Shown: positions 45,846-57,895, counted from the stretch's first letter. The stretch is 64,000 nucleotides of DNA from Deinococcus ficus (GCF_003444775.1 NZ_CP021081.1:200001-264000); one strand, 5' to 3'. A program made the numbers and translations. The notes: generated from the sequence alone by a model not told the origin.

Positions 45846-45897
45846 TCTCAATGCGGGCCGATTTCAGCGGGGAGGCCCGTTCCCTACACTGCGCAGC

Positions 45898-47112
45898 ATG
45901 ACCCGTGTGCCCGCGCCGACCGCCGCGCCCCGCCCGATGGGGATCGGGGACATCTTCACCATGCTGAAAGACGCCGCGCTGGCCTTCGGGCAGGACAAGG
46001 CCCCCCGGCTCTCGGCGGCGATCGCGTTCTACGCCATGCTCAGCCTTTCGCCGCTGCTGGTGCTGGCGGTGGCGCTGCTGGGCCGCTTCCTCACCGACCC
46101 CAGCACGCTGCAGGGGCTGTTCGGGCCGAACGGCACGGTCACGCAGGCGCTCGGCCCGCAGGCCGCCACCACCCTGCAGGGCCTGATTCCCAAGGGCGAC
46201 GCCCTGAACAAGGGCACATTGATCGCCAGCCTGGTCGGCTTCGTGACCCTCTTCCTGGGGGCCACGGGGCTGTTCGTGCAGCTGCAGGACACCCTGAACA
46301 GCATGTGGGGCGCCGACCCGCCCCCCAAGCAGACCCTGGCGCAGATGGTGAAGACCCGCGCGGTGGCGTTCCTGATGATCCTGTTCATCGGCGCGATCCT
46401 CATCACCTTCCTGGGCGTGAACACGTACCTGTCGTCCATCGCCTCGGACCTGGGCGACCGCTTCGGCGCGGGCGCCTTCTTCGTGCGGCTGGTGAGCCTG
46501 CTGGTCTCCACGCTGTTCCTCACGCCGGTGTTTGCGTTCATCTTCAAGTTCCTGCCCACCATCAAGCTGGAGTGGCGGGAAACCTGGGTGGGCGCGGCCG
46601 TCACCGCCCTGCTGTTCAGCGTGGGGCAGGTCCTGATCAGCATCTACCTGGGCCGCACCGCGCCCGGCAGCGCCTTCGGGGCGTCCGCGGCGCTGTTCGC
46701 GCTGCTGGTGTGGATCTACTACAGCGGCATGATCTTCTTCTTCGGCGCGGAGGTCACCTGGGTGTACTCGCAGAAGTACGGCTCGCACGCCGGCGGGGCC
46801 GCGAACGTGGCGAAGAAGCAGGCCCTGGCCCAGCGTGGCGCGCAGATTCCCACCGAACCCAGCGAGCAGGAACGCCGCGCGGCCGCGCAGGCGGACGAAC
46901 CCGTCCGGGACAGCCGCGGCCGGGTGCTGGGCCTGCCCGTGCCGCGCCTGCCCACCCGCCAGGAGCGCCGCGAGCGGGCGCGGGCGCGCGCCGCGAACCC
47001 CTCCCTGCTGCCCAGTCTGGGCGGCGCGGTGTGGAACCTGGTGAGCGCCGCGCTGGCCATCCCGTCCCTGCTGATCCTGAAACTGGTGGGCCTGAACGGC
47101 CGCAAACGCTGA
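45898..47112 (+). CDS. YihY/BrkB family membrane protein
   Basis: 404 aa. Six or so membrane helices, with the family motifs [20 protein letters not shown] near the start, [21 protein letters not shown], and [39 protein letters not shown]. After residue 290 comes a charged, Arg-rich tail of about 110 aa, longer than in typical YihY, ending in a hydrophobic patch. The family role is unsettled. TACACT seven bases before the ATG gives a leaderless start. Monocistronic. Confidence 0.88.
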   Translation: MTRVPAPTAAPRPMGIGDIFTMLKDAALAFGQDKAPRLSAAIAFYAMLSLSPLLVLAVALLGRFLTDPSTLQGLFGPNGTVTQALGPQAATTLQGLIPKGDALNKGTLIASLVGFVTLFLGATGLFVQLQDTLNSMWGADPPPKQTLAQMVKTRAVAFLMILFIGAILITFLGVNTYLSSIASDLGDRFGAGAFFVRLVSLLVSTLFLTPVFAFIFKFLPTIKLEWRETWVGAAVTALLFSVGQVLISIYLGRTAPGSAFGASAALFALLVWIYYSGMIFFFGAEVTWVYSQKYGSHAGGAANVAKKQALAQRGAQIPTEPSEQERRAAAQADEPVRDSRGRVLGLPVPRLPTRQERRERARARAANPSLLPSLGGAVWNLVSAALAIPSLLILKLVGLNGRKR

Positions 47113-47148
47113 GGCTGGCGGCCGCCGCGTCCGCTACAGTGCCGGGCG

Positions 47149-48144
47149 ATGAAGGTCCTGATTCTCGGCGGGACGGGCATGCTCGGCTACCCAACGGCCC
47201 TGGAATTCCTGCGGGGCGGCCACGAGGTGCACAGCGTCTCCAGCCGCCCCGCCCGTATTGACGCGGAGTTCGACAAGGGGGTGCACCAGCACGCCCTGAA
47301 CCTCTCGGACGCCAGCGACGAGGACCTGCTGGCCGTGCTGCGCGGCATGGACGTCCTGATCTACGCCCTGGGCCCCGACGACCGCGTCACCCCCCCGGCG
47401 CCCGCCCTAACCTACTTCCGCCGGGAACTCGCCGACCGGACCGCGCGGCTCCTCACCCTGGCCCGGCAGGCCGGCGTGAGGAAGGCCGTGGTGTTCGGGT
47501 CGTACTTCGCGACCTTCGACCGGCTGCAGCCCGCCTGGGGCCTCGCCGCCCGCCACCCCTACGTGCAGGCCCGCGTGGAACAGGCCCGGCGCGCCATTCA
47601 GGCCGGGCAGGAGCCGGGGGCCGCGCCCCGCATGGACGTCGTCATTCTGGAAATCCCGTACGTGTTCGGCGTCACGCCGGGCCGGGAGCCCTTCTGGAAG
47701 GCGGTGCTGTTCGACCGGGTGCGGGGCGGCCGCGTGGCGCTGTACCCGAAAGGCGGGAGCGTCGTCATGACCACCACGCAACTCGCGCAGGCAGCGGTGG
47801 GTGCCGCCCTGCACGGCCCGCACGGCGCGCACTACCCGGTCGGGGACGTGAACATGACCTGGACCGACCTGATCGGCCTGATCCGCTCGGAGCTGGGCGT
47901 CCCGCCACGCGTGCTGCACGTGCCCGAATTCCTCACCCGCCTGAACCTGCAGGCCGAAGGCCGCCGGCACCGCGCCCAGGGCCAGGAGTCCGGCCTGAAC
48001 CCGGACACCCTGGCCGCCGACATCATGTACCGCGCACTGTACCCCGACGTTCAGGAAAGCCGCCGCGTGCTCGGCTACGCCTCCGGCGGCGTGCAGGAAG
48101 CCATCCGGCAGACCGTCCGCGCCAGTTACCCCACCCGCAGCTGA
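47149..48144 (+). CDS. NAD-dependent epimerase/dehydratase family protein
   Basis: 331 aa with an extended SDR Rossmann fold: nucleotide loop ILGGTGMLGYPTALEFL (residues 5-21), and VVFGSYFATFDR near residue 110. The catalytic Tyr-x-x-x-Lys is not clearly kept (YVQARVEQ in the expected place), so it may act as an atypical SDR or sugar-nucleotide binder. TACAGT eight bases before the ATG suggests leaderless expression. It ends three bases from the convergent hisA stop. Confidence 0.82.
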   Translation: MKVLILGGTGMLGYPTALEFLRGGHEVHSVSSRPARIDAEFDKGVHQHALNLSDASDEDLLAVLRGMDVLIYALGPDDRVTPPAPALTYFRRELADRTARLLTLARQAGVRKAVVFGSYFATFDRLQPAWGLAARHPYVQARVEQARRAIQAGQEPGAAPRMDVVILEIPYVFGVTPGREPFWKAVLFDRVRGGRVALYPKGGSVVMTTTQLAQAAVGAALHGPHGAHYPVGDVNMTWTDLIGLIRSELGVPPRVLHVPEFLTRLNLQAEGRRHRAQGQESGLNPDTLAADIMYRALYPDVQESRRVLGYASGGVQEAIRQTVRASYPTRS

Positions 48145-48147
48145 GCG

Positions 48148-48876
48148 TTACTGCGGCACCGGGTACGGCAGGGTGCCCTCGTAGATCGCGCGGCCCACGA
48201 TCGCCCCCTCGATCCGCTCGTCCTCCAGTAGGTGCACGTCCTGCACGTCGGCCACGCCGCCCCCCACGATCAGGGTGTTTACCCATAGCTGCCGCACCTG
48301 CCGCATCAGGTCCCGGTCCAGGCCCTTCAGGGTGCCGTCCCGGCTCACGTCCGTGAAGATCAGCGTCTCCAGGCCCGCGTCCGCCAGGGCCGGCGTCAGG
48401 TCCGCCACGTGAATGCCGCTGCCCTGCGCCCATCCGTGCGTGGCGACGTCCAGCACGCCCTGCTCGCTGCGGCGCGCGTCCAGGCTCACCACCACCCGCT
48501 CCGGGCCGTGCGCGGCGATGAGTTCCCCCACCAGCTCCGGGTGCTTCACCGCCGCCGTGCCGATCACCACCCGCTGCACCCCCAGGCGCAGCAACTCCTC
48601 GGCCGCCTCCCGGGAGCGGATGCCGCCCCCCACCTCCACCGGCACGCCCAGTTCCTGCGCGATCAGGGCGATCACCGCGCGGTTCTCCCCCCGCCCGGTC
48701 GCGGCGTCCAGGTCCACCAGGTGCACCAGTCCCGCGCCCAGCCGCACCCAGTGACGCGCGGCGTCCAGCGGCGACTCGAAGTACACCGTCTCGCGGTCCG
48801 GGTCGCCCTCGTACAGGCGCACGGCGCGGCCGGACTGGATGTCCACGCACGGAATGATCAGGGGACGGGCACTCAT
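48148..48876 (-). CDS. hisA: Phosphoribosylformimino-5-aminoimidazole carboxamide ribotide isomerase
   Basis: 242-aa (beta-alpha)8 barrel of histidine synthesis, isomerising ProFAR to PRFAR. It has [15 protein letters not shown] with the catalytic Asp, [44 protein letters not shown] with the second catalytic Asp, and [16 protein letters not shown] six bases before the ATG gives a leaderless start. No other his gene is adjacent, as is common in this genus. It is divergent from the glycosyltransferase. Confidence 0.95.
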   Translation of the reverse strand: MSARPLIIPCVDIQSGRAVRLYEGDPDRETVYFESPLDAARHWVRLGAGLVHLVDLDAATGRGENRAVIALIAQELGVPVEVGGGIRSREAAEELLRLGVQRVVIGTAAVKHPELVGELIAAHGPERVVVSLDARRSEQGVLDVATHGWAQGSGIHVADLTPALADAGLETLIFTDVSRDGTLKGLDRDLMRQVRQLWVNTLIVGGGVADVQDVHLLEDERIEGAIVGRAIYEGTLPYPVPQ

Positions 48877-48935
48877 GCCCCCAGCTTACCGCCGGGCCCC
48901 GCCCCGGCCCGGGCCAGGGGTAGACTGCCGGCACT

Positions 48936-50099
48936 GTGCGCATCGGGATCGTGACCGCCACCTACCTGCCGTCCCGGAACGGGGTGGCGACCAGCACCGC
49001 CCTGTTCGCCCGGGGCCTGCGGGAGCGCGGGCACGAGGTCCGCATCTTCGCGCCCCGCCACCCTCAGCTGGCCCCCGGCGAGCAGGGCGTGTACCGCCTG
49101 AACACCTCCTTCGTGGGCGCCCGCGCGCTGGGCGGCCCGGCCGACTACCCCGTGATGCTCGCTCCCGGCCCCCGCCTCACCGCGCGGCTTCCCCTGCGGG
49201 ACCTGGACGTGCTGCACACCATGCACCCCTTTCTCGCCGGGCAGCTCGCGCTGAAGTGGGCGCGGGTGTCCGGCGCGCCTGTCGTGTACACCGCCCACAC
49301 GCAGTACGAGCAGTACCTGCACTACGCGCCTGTGCCCCGCCGCGTCAGCCGCGCCGTGGTCCGCCCGCACGTCGCGGCCTTCGCGCGCCGCGTGGACCGC
49401 GTGCTCGCCCCGGGCCGCGCCATGGTGGACATGCTGCGCGCCTACGGGTACGCCGGCGCCGTGGACCTGATGCCCAACCCCGTGGACCTCGGCAGCTTCC
49501 AGGCCGCCGGCGGGGCCGCCGTGCGCCGCGAGTACCACATTCCCGCCGACGTGCCCCTCGTCACTTACCTGGGCCGCCTCGCCCCGGAGAAGAACCTGAG
49601 CGTGATGCTCCGCGCGTTCAGTCAGGCGCGCGCCACCCGCCCGGAACTGCGGCTGCTGGTCGTGGGGGACGGCCCCAGCCGCGCCGACGCGCAGGCCCAG
49701 GCCGGCACGCCCGAGGGCGTGACCTTCACCGGCCCGGTGCCCTACGCCCGCGTGCCCGAACTGCTCGCCGCCGCCGACGTGTTCCTCACCGCCAGCACCA
49801 GCGAGGTCCTCCCCATGAGCATGATCGAGGCCCTCGCCGCCGGCACCCCCCTGGTCGCCGCGCAGAGCCCCGCCGCGCTGGACCTCATCGAGGAAGGCGT
49901 GAACGGCACCGTGCGCCCCGCCACGCCCGAGGCACTCTCCGAGGGCCTGCTGGAACTCCTGCACCCCGCCCGCCTGCCCGCCCTGCAGGACGCCGCCCGG
50001 CGCAGCGCCACCCAGTACGACCTCACCACCCGCGCCGCCGCCCTGGAACGCGTCTACGAGAACGTGATCGCCGCAAAACGCCGGGTCAGGGCGCCTTAA
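48936..50099 (+). CDS. GT4-family glycosyltransferase
   Basis: 387 aa, GT-B fold. N-terminal acceptor domain starts [20 protein letters not shown]; the C-terminal nucleotide-sugar domain has [33 protein letters not shown] and the EX7E-like [20 protein letters not shown]. Such enzymes add hexoses to lipids or polysaccharides; the donor and acceptor cannot be told here. It starts at GTG with TAGACT nine bases upstream. Its 3' end overlaps the convergent gene by 14 bases. Confidence 0.9.
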   Translation: MRIGIVTATYLPSRNGVATSTALFARGLRERGHEVRIFAPRHPQLAPGEQGVYRLNTSFVGARALGGPADYPVMLAPGPRLTARLPLRDLDVLHTMHPFLAGQLALKWARVSGAPVVYTAHTQYEQYLHYAPVPRRVSRAVVRPHVAAFARRVDRVLAPGRAMVDMLRAYGYAGAVDLMPNPVDLGSFQAAGGAAVRREYHIPADVPLVTYLGRLAPEKNLSVMLRAFSQARATRPELRLLVVGDGPSRADAQAQAGTPEGVTFTGPVPYARVPELLAAADVFLTASTSEVLPMSMIEALAAGTPLVAAQSPAALDLIEEGVNGTVRPATPEALSEGLLELLHPARLPALQDAARRSATQYDLTTRAAALERVYENVIAAKRRVRAP

Positions 50100-50571
50100 C
50101 GAACACCGTTTCGGCCAGGAACGGCCCGGTCTGGCCGTAGGCCCGGAGGGAAGCCTCCAGCCGGTAATTCCCGGCGGGGAGGCCCGCCACGTCCGGGAGG
50201 AGGGAGAGGGATGTGGCGTTCAGGGCCCGTCCGGGCTGGAGGAAGAACTCGCGGTCGCCGCCAGCGCAGGCCAACCGGGCGTCGTAGTGCGTGACCTCGT
50301 TGGGCGTTCCGGCCTCGAAGACCCTGTACCGGACCGTCATGCAGCCGAGCGTGATGGGGATGGGCGCCGCCCCGGCATTGGCGAGGACAAGCAGGGTGTT
50401 CGCCTCCGAGAGCTGCCGGACCGGCCCCCGGACGCGTAGGAACGCCTTGAGCTGGAAGACCGAATTTCCCTGGATCGTCCGGGCGGTGGCTGTGCCCAGG
50501 GGAACCGGAGTGGGGTAGGCCAGCAGCGTGCCCAGGACCAGGACGGCAGGGATCAGGGACTTGGCGGGCAT
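50086..50571 (-). CDS. Secreted beta-sandwich-like protein, unknown function
   Basis: 161 aa with a signal-like N-terminal hydrophobic stretch (residues 5-30) and a mature beta-rich domain resembling an Ig-like or intracellular proteinase inhibitor fold ([52 protein letters not shown]). Two cysteines (Cys in LGCMTV and LACAGG) could pair. GGAGG precedes the ATG. I chose 50571 because longer frames run into the tRNA. Family not recognised. It overlaps the glycosyltransferase end by 14 bases. Confidence 0.68.
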   Translation of the reverse strand: MPAKSLIPAVLVLGTLLAYPTPVPLGTATARTIQGNSVFQLKAFLRVRGPVRQLSEANTLLVLANAGAAPIPITLGCMTVRYRVFEAGTPNEVTHYDARLACAGGDREFFLQPGRALNATSLSLLPDVAGLPAGNYRLEASLRAYGQTGPFLAETVFVKAP

Positions 50572-50636
50572 GGCGAACCTCCGGCGTTTCTGTAAGGAAG
50601 TGCCCCCAGCATGCGCTGCGCCGGCAGGAACAGCAA

Positions 50637-50666
50637 GAACCCCCAGCCTCGCGACTGGGGGTCTTT
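50637..50666 (-). terminator. Terminator behind tRNA-Leu
   Basis: On the minus strand ACCCCCAG pairs with CTGGGGGT (50639-50646 and 50655-50662) across an 8-base loop, followed by TCTTGCTG. It directly follows the tRNA 3' end. Confidence 0.75.
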
Positions 50667-50667
50667 G

Positions 50668-50753
<86 letters not shown>

Positions 50754-50797
50754 CACTGGATTGGTTACGCCCCGGGGGGCGCGTTTCAGGCTCAGTT

Positions 50798-50826
50798 AAT
50801 TTACTCAGTTCGGGCGGTCCTGTCAA
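50798..50826 (-). promoter_or_regulatory. Consensus promoter of tRNA-Leu
   Basis: Minus strand TTGACA (50826-50821), 17-base spacer, TAAATT (50803-50798). The tRNA begins 45 bases downstream. This is one of two near-consensus sigma-70 promoters in the window, as expected for a strongly expressed RNA gene. Confidence 0.75.
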
Positions 50827-50893
50827 CCGGTGCCAGCCCCCTGCCCAGGGCGGCGTTTTGACAGCGGCCCGCCGGGCGCGGTATCACGCGGGC

Positions 50894-51535
50894 ATGGCCG
50901 TGCACCTGCCCACCGAACCCCTGCGCGCCCTGTTCATCGGGGACAGCATCACGGACGTGGGCCGCCGCGACGACCCGGACGGCCTCGGGCACGGGTACGT
51001 GGCCCGCATCCGGGAGGAACTGCTGTGCCGCGACCCGGCGCACGCGCCGGAAGTGCTGAACCGCGGCGTGAGCGGCGACACCGTGCGTGACCTGGCGCGG
51101 CGCTGGCAGGTGGACGTGCTGGACCTGGACCCCGACCTGCTGAGCGTGAAGATCGGCGTGAACGACGTGTGGCGCGCGTTCGGTACCCGCGCGCACGAGG
51201 CGGTGCCGGAGGACGAGTTCCGGGAGACGCTCACGGCCCTGCTGCGCGCCGTGCAGGCGCCGGACCGCACGCTGGTGCTGGTGGCGCCCTTCATGGTCGA
51301 ACCGGACCGCCGGGATGAGATGCGCGTGCAGGTGGTGCGCCGCGCGGCGCTGGTGGCCGAGGTGGCGCAGGAGCTGGGCGCCGCCCTGGTGGAGCTGCAG
51401 CCGGCCTTCGACCGGGTGATGCGGGTGTCCCCGCCGGTGTGGTGGTCCGCGGACGAGGTGCATCCCACCCGGGCCGGGCACCACCTGATCGCCCGGGAAT
51501 GGCTGCGGGTCGCCGGACCGCTGCTGCAGGCCTGA
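50894..51535 (+). CDS. SGNH/GDSL-type esterase
   Basis: 213 aa. Block I LFIGDSITDVGRRDD carries the catalytic Ser, the Gly block is DLLSVKIGVNDVW, and block V is DEVHPTRAGHHLIA with the Asp-x-x-His pair. No signal peptide is evident, so it is probably cytosolic, deacylating lipids or sugars. TATCAC-like box precedes the ATG at 50894. It lies divergently from the tRNA and convergent with the prolyl oligopeptidase gene. Confidence 0.9.
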   Translation: MAVHLPTEPLRALFIGDSITDVGRRDDPDGLGHGYVARIREELLCRDPAHAPEVLNRGVSGDTVRDLARRWQVDVLDLDPDLLSVKIGVNDVWRAFGTRAHEAVPEDEFRETLTALLRAVQAPDRTLVLVAPFMVEPDRRDEMRVQVVRRAALVAEVAQELGAALVELQPAFDRVMRVSPPVWWSADEVHPTRAGHHLIAREWLRVAGPLLQA

Positions 51536-51554
51536 GCAGTCCGGCGGGGTCCTT

Positions 51555-53609
51555 TCAGCGCAGGTGGTGCTCCAGGAAGGCGAGGATGTCGGCCCACTCG
51601 TCGATCAGCAGCGCCGTGGGTTTGCCCGCGCCGTGCCCGCCGCGCGTTTCCAGGCGAAGCAGCGTGGGCGAGTCGCCCTGCTGCACGTGCTGAAGCTGCG
51701 CGCCGAACTTGAAGGAGTGGCCGGGCACCACGCGGTCGTCGTGGTCGCCGGTGACGATCAGGGTGGGCGGGTAGGCCGCCGCCTTCAGGGCGTGCAGCGG
51801 GGAGTAGGCGAGCAGGTGCCCCAGCATGGCCGGGTCGTCGCTGCGGCCGTAGTCGCTGGCCCACGCCCACCCGATGGTGAACTGGTGGTAGCGCAGCATG
51901 TCCAGCACGCCCACCTGCGGGATCGCCGCGCCGAACAGGTCCGGGCGCTGGGTCATGCAGGCGCCCACCAGCAGCCCGCCGTTGCTGCGCCCGTGAATGC
52001 CCAGGTGCGCGGGCGCGGTGACGCCCGTGCGGATCAGGTGCTCGGCGCAGGCGATGAAGTCGTCGAAGACGTTCTGTTTGCGCTCCAGGGTGCCGGCCTC
52101 GTGCCAGTCCTTGCCGTACTCGCCGCCGCCGCGCAGGTTCGCCTGCACGAACACCCCGCCGCGTTCCACCCAGGCGAGCCGCGCCGCGTTGAAGGCGGGT
52201 TTCAGGGCGTTGTTGAACCCGCCGTACCCGTACAGCAGGGTGGGATTCGTGCCGTCCCGCTTCAGGCCGCGCGGCGCCACGATGAACATGGGCACGCGGG
52301 TGCCGTCGTGGCTGACCGCGAACTCCTGCGTCACCTCGAACTTCGAGGCGTCGAAGGCGGGAATCTCCGTACTCAGGGGTTCCAGGCTGCCGCCGGTCAC
52401 GTCCAGGCGGTAGGGGGCCGGGCGGGTCAGGAAGGACGTGAAGGTCAGGAACACCTCCGGGTCGTCCGGCTGGGTGTGCAGGGTCTCCACCGCGCCGGGG
52501 CCGGGCAGGGGAAGGTCACGGACCTTCGCGCCCGTGCGGTCGTGCAGGGTCAGGCGGTGGCTGGCGTCCCGCAGGGTCAGGAGCAGCAGCCCGCCGGGCA
52601 CCAACGCGCTCTGCTCCACGGCGTCCGGCCCTTCCGGCACGAGGTCGCGGCGCTCCCCGGTCGTGAGGTCCCAGGTGATGACCTTCCCGCGCGGGGCGCC
52701 CTCGTCCGTGTGCAGGTAGAAGAGGGGGCCGTCATTGCCCAGCACCTCGAAGGCCGCGCGGAAGTCGCCCACCAGTTCCCGGAAGGCTTCGGCGCGGCCC
52801 AGCGGCCGGACCCACACCTGATTTTTCCGCGCGGTGCCCTTCCACACGTGAATGACGAGGTACTCGCCGTCGTTCGTCACGCGGGCGCGGAAGCCCCAGT
52901 CCGGTTCGTCCGGCCGCTGAAGGGCCACCTCGTCCTGCGCCTGGGGGGTGCCCACGCGGTGCAGCATCAGGCGCTGGTTGCGGTTGGTGCCGGTCAGCGC
53001 CCCGCCGGAGGCCGGCGCGTCGTACGCCGCGTAGTAGAACCCGGACTCGTCCGGCAGCCACGCCGCCCCGCCGAACTTGCTCCACTCCAGGGTGTCCGGC
53101 CGGTCCTCGCCGCTCTCCACGTCCCGGACGCGCCACGTCACCCAGTCGCTGCCGGCGCTCTGCGTGCCGTACGCCAGCAGCCGGCCCTGCGGGCTCACCG
53201 ACGTGCCGGCCAGCGCCACCGTGCCGTCCGCGCTCAGGGCGTTCGGGTCCAGCAGCGTGCGCCACGGCCCGCGCGGCGAGGGGGCCACCTGCAACAGGGG
53301 CTGGTTGAGCAGCCCCGGGTTGACCTGCCGGAAGTACTGCCCGCCGCGCTGCCAGGGCGCGCCCTCGGCCGGCGCGTCCCACAGTTCCCGGATGCGCGCG
53401 CGGTAGGCGTGGCGCTCCGGGAGGTCCGTCAGGTGCGCCTCGGTCAGGACCCTCTGCGCCTGCACCCAGGCGCGCGTCTCGGGGCTGTCGGGGTCCTCCA
53501 GCCAGCGGTAGGGGTCGGCCACCCGCACCTCGGCGCCGGAGGCGTCCAGGTACACATCCACATGGTCGCCCCTGGGCGACGCCGGATACGTTGTCTTCAC
53601 GCCCCGCAT
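51555..53609 (-). CDS. Prolyl oligopeptidase family serine protease
   Basis: 684 aa (S9A). N-terminal beta-propeller begins DPYRWLEDPDSPETRAWV; the C-terminal alpha/beta hydrolase has S542 in HGRSNGGLLVGA, D624 in GDHDDRVVP and H659 in RGGHGAGKP, a complete triad. GVFVQANLRGGGEYGKDWHEAG precedes the nucleophile as in the family. It cleaves short proline-containing peptides in the cytosol. Start at ATG 53609; a GTG nine bases later (53600) is seven bases from a CAGGAT box and could be the leaderless start. Confidence 0.92.
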   Translation of the reverse strand: MRGVKTTYPASPRGDHVDVYLDASGAEVRVADPYRWLEDPDSPETRAWVQAQRVLTEAHLTDLPERHAYRARIRELWDAPAEGAPWQRGGQYFRQVNPGLLNQPLLQVAPSPRGPWRTLLDPNALSADGTVALAGTSVSPQGRLLAYGTQSAGSDWVTWRVRDVESGEDRPDTLEWSKFGGAAWLPDESGFYYAAYDAPASGGALTGTNRNQRLMLHRVGTPQAQDEVALQRPDEPDWGFRARVTNDGEYLVIHVWKGTARKNQVWVRPLGRAEAFRELVGDFRAAFEVLGNDGPLFYLHTDEGAPRGKVITWDLTTGERRDLVPEGPDAVEQSALVPGGLLLLTLRDASHRLTLHDRTGAKVRDLPLPGPGAVETLHTQPDDPEVFLTFTSFLTRPAPYRLDVTGGSLEPLSTEIPAFDASKFEVTQEFAVSHDGTRVPMFIVAPRGLKRDGTNPTLLYGYGGFNNALKPAFNAARLAWVERGGVFVQANLRGGGEYGKDWHEAGTLERKQNVFDDFIACAEHLIRTGVTAPAHLGIHGRSNGGLLVGACMTQRPDLFGAAIPQVGVLDMLRYHQFTIGWAWASDYGRSDDPAMLGHLLAYSPLHALKAAAYPPTLIVTGDHDDRVVPGHSFKFGAQLQHVQQGDSPTLLRLETRGGHGAGKPTALLIDEWADILAFLEHHLR

Positions 53610-53647
53610 CCTGCCACGCGGGCCGGCGCCCGGTGCTCGACCCAGGG

Positions 53648-54118
53648 TTACTTCGTGGTCTGCAGCTGCAGGGCCATCTGCCGGTTCAGCGCGCTGGCGT
53701 TCGACGCCACCGCGTACGCCGAGAGCAGTTCCGCCCGGGTGGGCGCGTTCGTGCCGCACACCGCCCCCACGACGACCTTGAGGTCCATCGCCAGGTGCGT
53801 GACGTTCGTGAGCCACTCGTAGGTGCGGGTCGCGGTCGCCCAGTTCAGCGGCGTCAAGAACGCCGTGTACTCCGCCGTGAACAGCGGATCGAAGGTCTTC
53901 ACGTCCGCCGTCCAGGCCGCGCAGCTCTGCCGCAGCGGCGCGGCGTCGCCGGTCGTGGCCGCCGCGTACAGCTTCTGGTGCACCTCCACCACCAGGGCAC
54001 TCAGGGGACCGCTCAGGCGCGCGATCTTCGCGTTCATCGCCGCGTCGTTCGACTGCGCTCCCGCCCCGCCCAGCACCAGCACCGCGCCCAGCACCACACC
54101 CGCCCGCACACTTGACAT
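53648..54118 (-). CDS. Secreted helical protein, unknown function
   Basis: 156 aa with a signal peptide (residues 1-22, ending GGAGAQS). The mature part is helical with two cysteines (LRQSCAAW and GAVCGTN) that may be bridged. TAGGCT six bases before the ATG suggests leaderless expression. No family recognised. It ends 38 bases before the prolyl oligopeptidase start on the same strand, so co-transcription with it is possible. Confidence 0.7.
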   Translation of the reverse strand: MSSVRAGVVLGAVLVLGGAGAQSNDAAMNAKIARLSGPLSALVVEVHQKLYAAATTGDAAPLRQSCAAWTADVKTFDPLFTAEYTAFLTPLNWATATRTYEWLTNVTHLAMDLKVVVGAVCGTNAPTRAELLSAYAVASNASALNRQMALQLQTTK

Positions 54119-54245
54119 GCGCGCAGCCTACCCCGCGTCCCGCGGCGCACGATCAGCGGAACCTGACGCAGCATTCATGCACCGCCCCCCGGGGCGATCG
54201 GCCCGATCCGGCGGCGCGGGAGGGTTTGCTCTGTAGACTGTGAAG

Positions 54246-55114
<869 letters not shown>

Positions 55115-55118
<4 letters not shown>

Positions 55119-55477
55119 ACCCCTGGCACTGGCTGACCCGCCCGGACCCCACGCCGGGCTTCACCACGGGCAAGCTGCTGAAACTGCTGGCGCGCATCCT
55201 GATCTTCGCGGTGATCGCCACGGTCCTGTCGTCCCTGCTGCAGATGACGCCGCTGAAACCCTACCTGGAGACGTGGTGGGGCAGCCTGATCTTCGTGCTG
55301 ATCCTGTACATCCCGGCCGCGAAGCTGCTCAGCATGAACGACATGTTCGTCCGCCCCGCCCCGCGCGGCGCCGCGCCCGGCAAGGCACAGACCCTGAGCA
55401 GCGCCGAGCGCCGCAAGGAACGCCACCGCTACGCCGGCGTGAAAAAGAGCGCGCCCCGCCAGGGCGGCCGCCGCTAG
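55115..55477 (+). CDS. Small membrane protein, unknown
   Basis: 120 aa. Two hydrophobic helices (residues about 25-42 and 56-74), then a basic tail rich in Arg, Lys and Ala. GTG start overlaps the stop of the DUF2229-like gene (GTGA), so it is translationally coupled and likely works with it or is simply co-expressed. No family recognised. A strong terminator follows. Confidence 0.72.
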
Positions 55478-55494
55478 GCGCCAGGGCACACAGG

Positions 55495-55530
55495 AGTGCG
55501 GGCAGGGGACCATCCCCTGCCCGCACTTTT
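55495..55530. terminator. Strong bidirectional terminator
   Basis: A perfect 15-bp stem (55495-55509 with 55513-55527) around CCA, followed by TTT on the plus strand. It separates the convergent genes ending at 55477 and 55546. Confidence 0.9.
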
Positions 55531-55545
55531 CTTCCAGGCCGCTTC

Positions 55546-56238
<693 letters not shown>

Positions 56239-56503
56239 CAGGGTCCAGGAGGCCGGCACGGCCTGCCCCCAGCCTACCCCAGGCGCCTCAGTGCCCCGGG
56301 CAGTGGGCGGCCAGATGAACAGACGAGACTAAGGCCGGATTAAACCTCAATGCGAACCCCTTCACATCATCGGCGGCCGGGCGCCCGGTACAGTTCCCGA
56401 ACTGCGAAAACCAGTACCGGCACCGCCGACCCCGCCCCGGGGCCGGACCGTTCAGTCATCTCTGCCGCCCCGGGCCGCGCCCGGAAGTGTCCCAGGAGGA
56501 TCC

Positions 56504-57880
56504 ATGAACCCAGCCCGTCTCGCCGCCCTGATGACCCTCGCCCTGACCCTTGCCGCCTGCGGCCAGAACAGCACCCCCGCGGCCGAAGCGCAGATCCCGG
56601 CCGGTGAACCCGCCGCGGTGAGCCCCGCCACGCCCGAATTCGTGGAAGGCGAGGTGCTCGTGCAGCTGCAGAGCGGCCTGAGCGCCCAGGGCCTCACGGC
56701 GCTGAGCGGGCTGGGCGTGCAGTCCCTGGAAACCCTGGCGGTCACGAACGGCGCGCCCCTGCTGCGCATGCAGATCAGCGACGGTGCCAGCGTGCAGGCG
56801 AAGATCGGGCAGCTGCAGGCCAGCGGCATGGTGCGCTTCGCGGAACCCAACTGGGTGTACCACCACCAGGCCACCGCCAGCGACAGCTACTTCACGAACG
56901 GCACCCTGTGGGGCATGTACGGCGACGCCAGCAGCCCCGCCAACGCGTACGGCAGCCAGGCCGCCGAGGCCTGGGCGCGCGGGAACGTCGGCAGTGACGG
57001 CGTGTACGTCGGGATCATCGACGAGGGCTACCAGTTCGACCACCCCGACCTGAAGAACAACGCCTGGACCAACCCCTACGACCCCGTCAACGGCGTGGAC
57101 GACGACGGCAACGGCTACGTGGACGACACCCGCGGCTGGGACTTCGCCAACGGCGACAACAGCGTCTACGACGGCGGCACCCGCGGCAGCCAGGACAGCC
57201 ACGGCACCCACGTCGCCGGAACCATCGGCGGCACCGCCAACGACGGCGGCGTGGTCGGCGTGAACCACAACGTCACATTCATCAGCGGCAAGTTCCTGGG
57301 CCGCCGCGGCGGCACCACCGCCAACGCCATCAAGGCCGTGGACTACTTCACCGACCTGAAAACCCGCCACGGGATGAACATCGTCGCCACGAACAACAGC
57401 TGGGGCGGCGGCGGGTACAGCCAGGCGCTGTACGACGCGGTCGTGCGCGCCGCAAAGGCGAACATCCTGTTCATCGCCGCGGCCGGCAACAGCGGCACGA
57501 ACAACGACACCACCGCCAGCTACCCCAGCAACTACGACACCTCCTCCTCCTCCGCCGGGTACGACAGCGTGATCGCGGTCGCCGCCATCGACAAGGCCGG
57601 CGCGCTCGCCAGCTTCAGCCAGTACGGCGCCAAGAGCGTGGACCTCGGCGCGCCCGGCGTGGCGATCATGAGCAGCGTGCCCTACAACGGCTACAGCAGC
57701 TACAACGGCACCAGCATGGCCACCCCGCACGTGACGGGCGGCGCGGCCCTGTACGCCGCCAGCCACCCCGGCGCGACCGCCAAGCAGATCCGCGACGCGA
57801 TCCTGGGCAGCGTGGTCGCCACCAACAGCCTGAACGGCAAGACGGTTACCGGCGGCCGCCTGAACGTCAGCGGCTTCTGA
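56504..57880 (+). CDS. Lipoprotein subtilisin-like serine protease
   Basis: 458 aa. Lipoprotein signal with lipobox LAAC (Cys19), a propeptide of about 100 aa (FVEGEVLVQLQSGLSAQG, typical inhibitor_I9-like), then an S8 domain: D173 in IIDEGYQFDHPDL, H233 in SHGTHVAGT, N in NNSWGGGGYS and S404 in NGTSMATPHV. The Asp is followed by Glu-Gly rather than the usual Ser/Thr-Gly. It would be tethered to the outer face of the membrane. GGAGG lies 12 bases before the ATG. Monocistronic, ended by a GC hairpin. Confidence 0.93.
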   Translation: MNPARLAALMTLALTLAACGQNSTPAAEAQIPAGEPAAVSPATPEFVEGEVLVQLQSGLSAQGLTALSGLGVQSLETLAVTNGAPLLRMQISDGASVQAKIGQLQASGMVRFAEPNWVYHHQATASDSYFTNGTLWGMYGDASSPANAYGSQAAEAWARGNVGSDGVYVGIIDEGYQFDHPDLKNNAWTNPYDPVNGVDDDGNGYVDDTRGWDFANGDNSVYDGGTRGSQDSHGTHVAGTIGGTANDGGVVGVNHNVTFISGKFLGRRGGTTANAIKAVDYFTDLKTRHGMNIVATNNSWGGGGYSQALYDAVVRAAKANILFIAAAGNSGTNNDTTASYPSNYDTSSSSAGYDSVIAVAAIDKAGALASFSQYGAKSVDLGAPGVAIMSSVPYNGYSSYNGTSMATPHVTGGAALYAASHPGATAKQIRDAILGSVVATNSLNGKTVTGGRLNVSGF

Positions 57881-57895
57881 ACCAGGACTAGGCAC

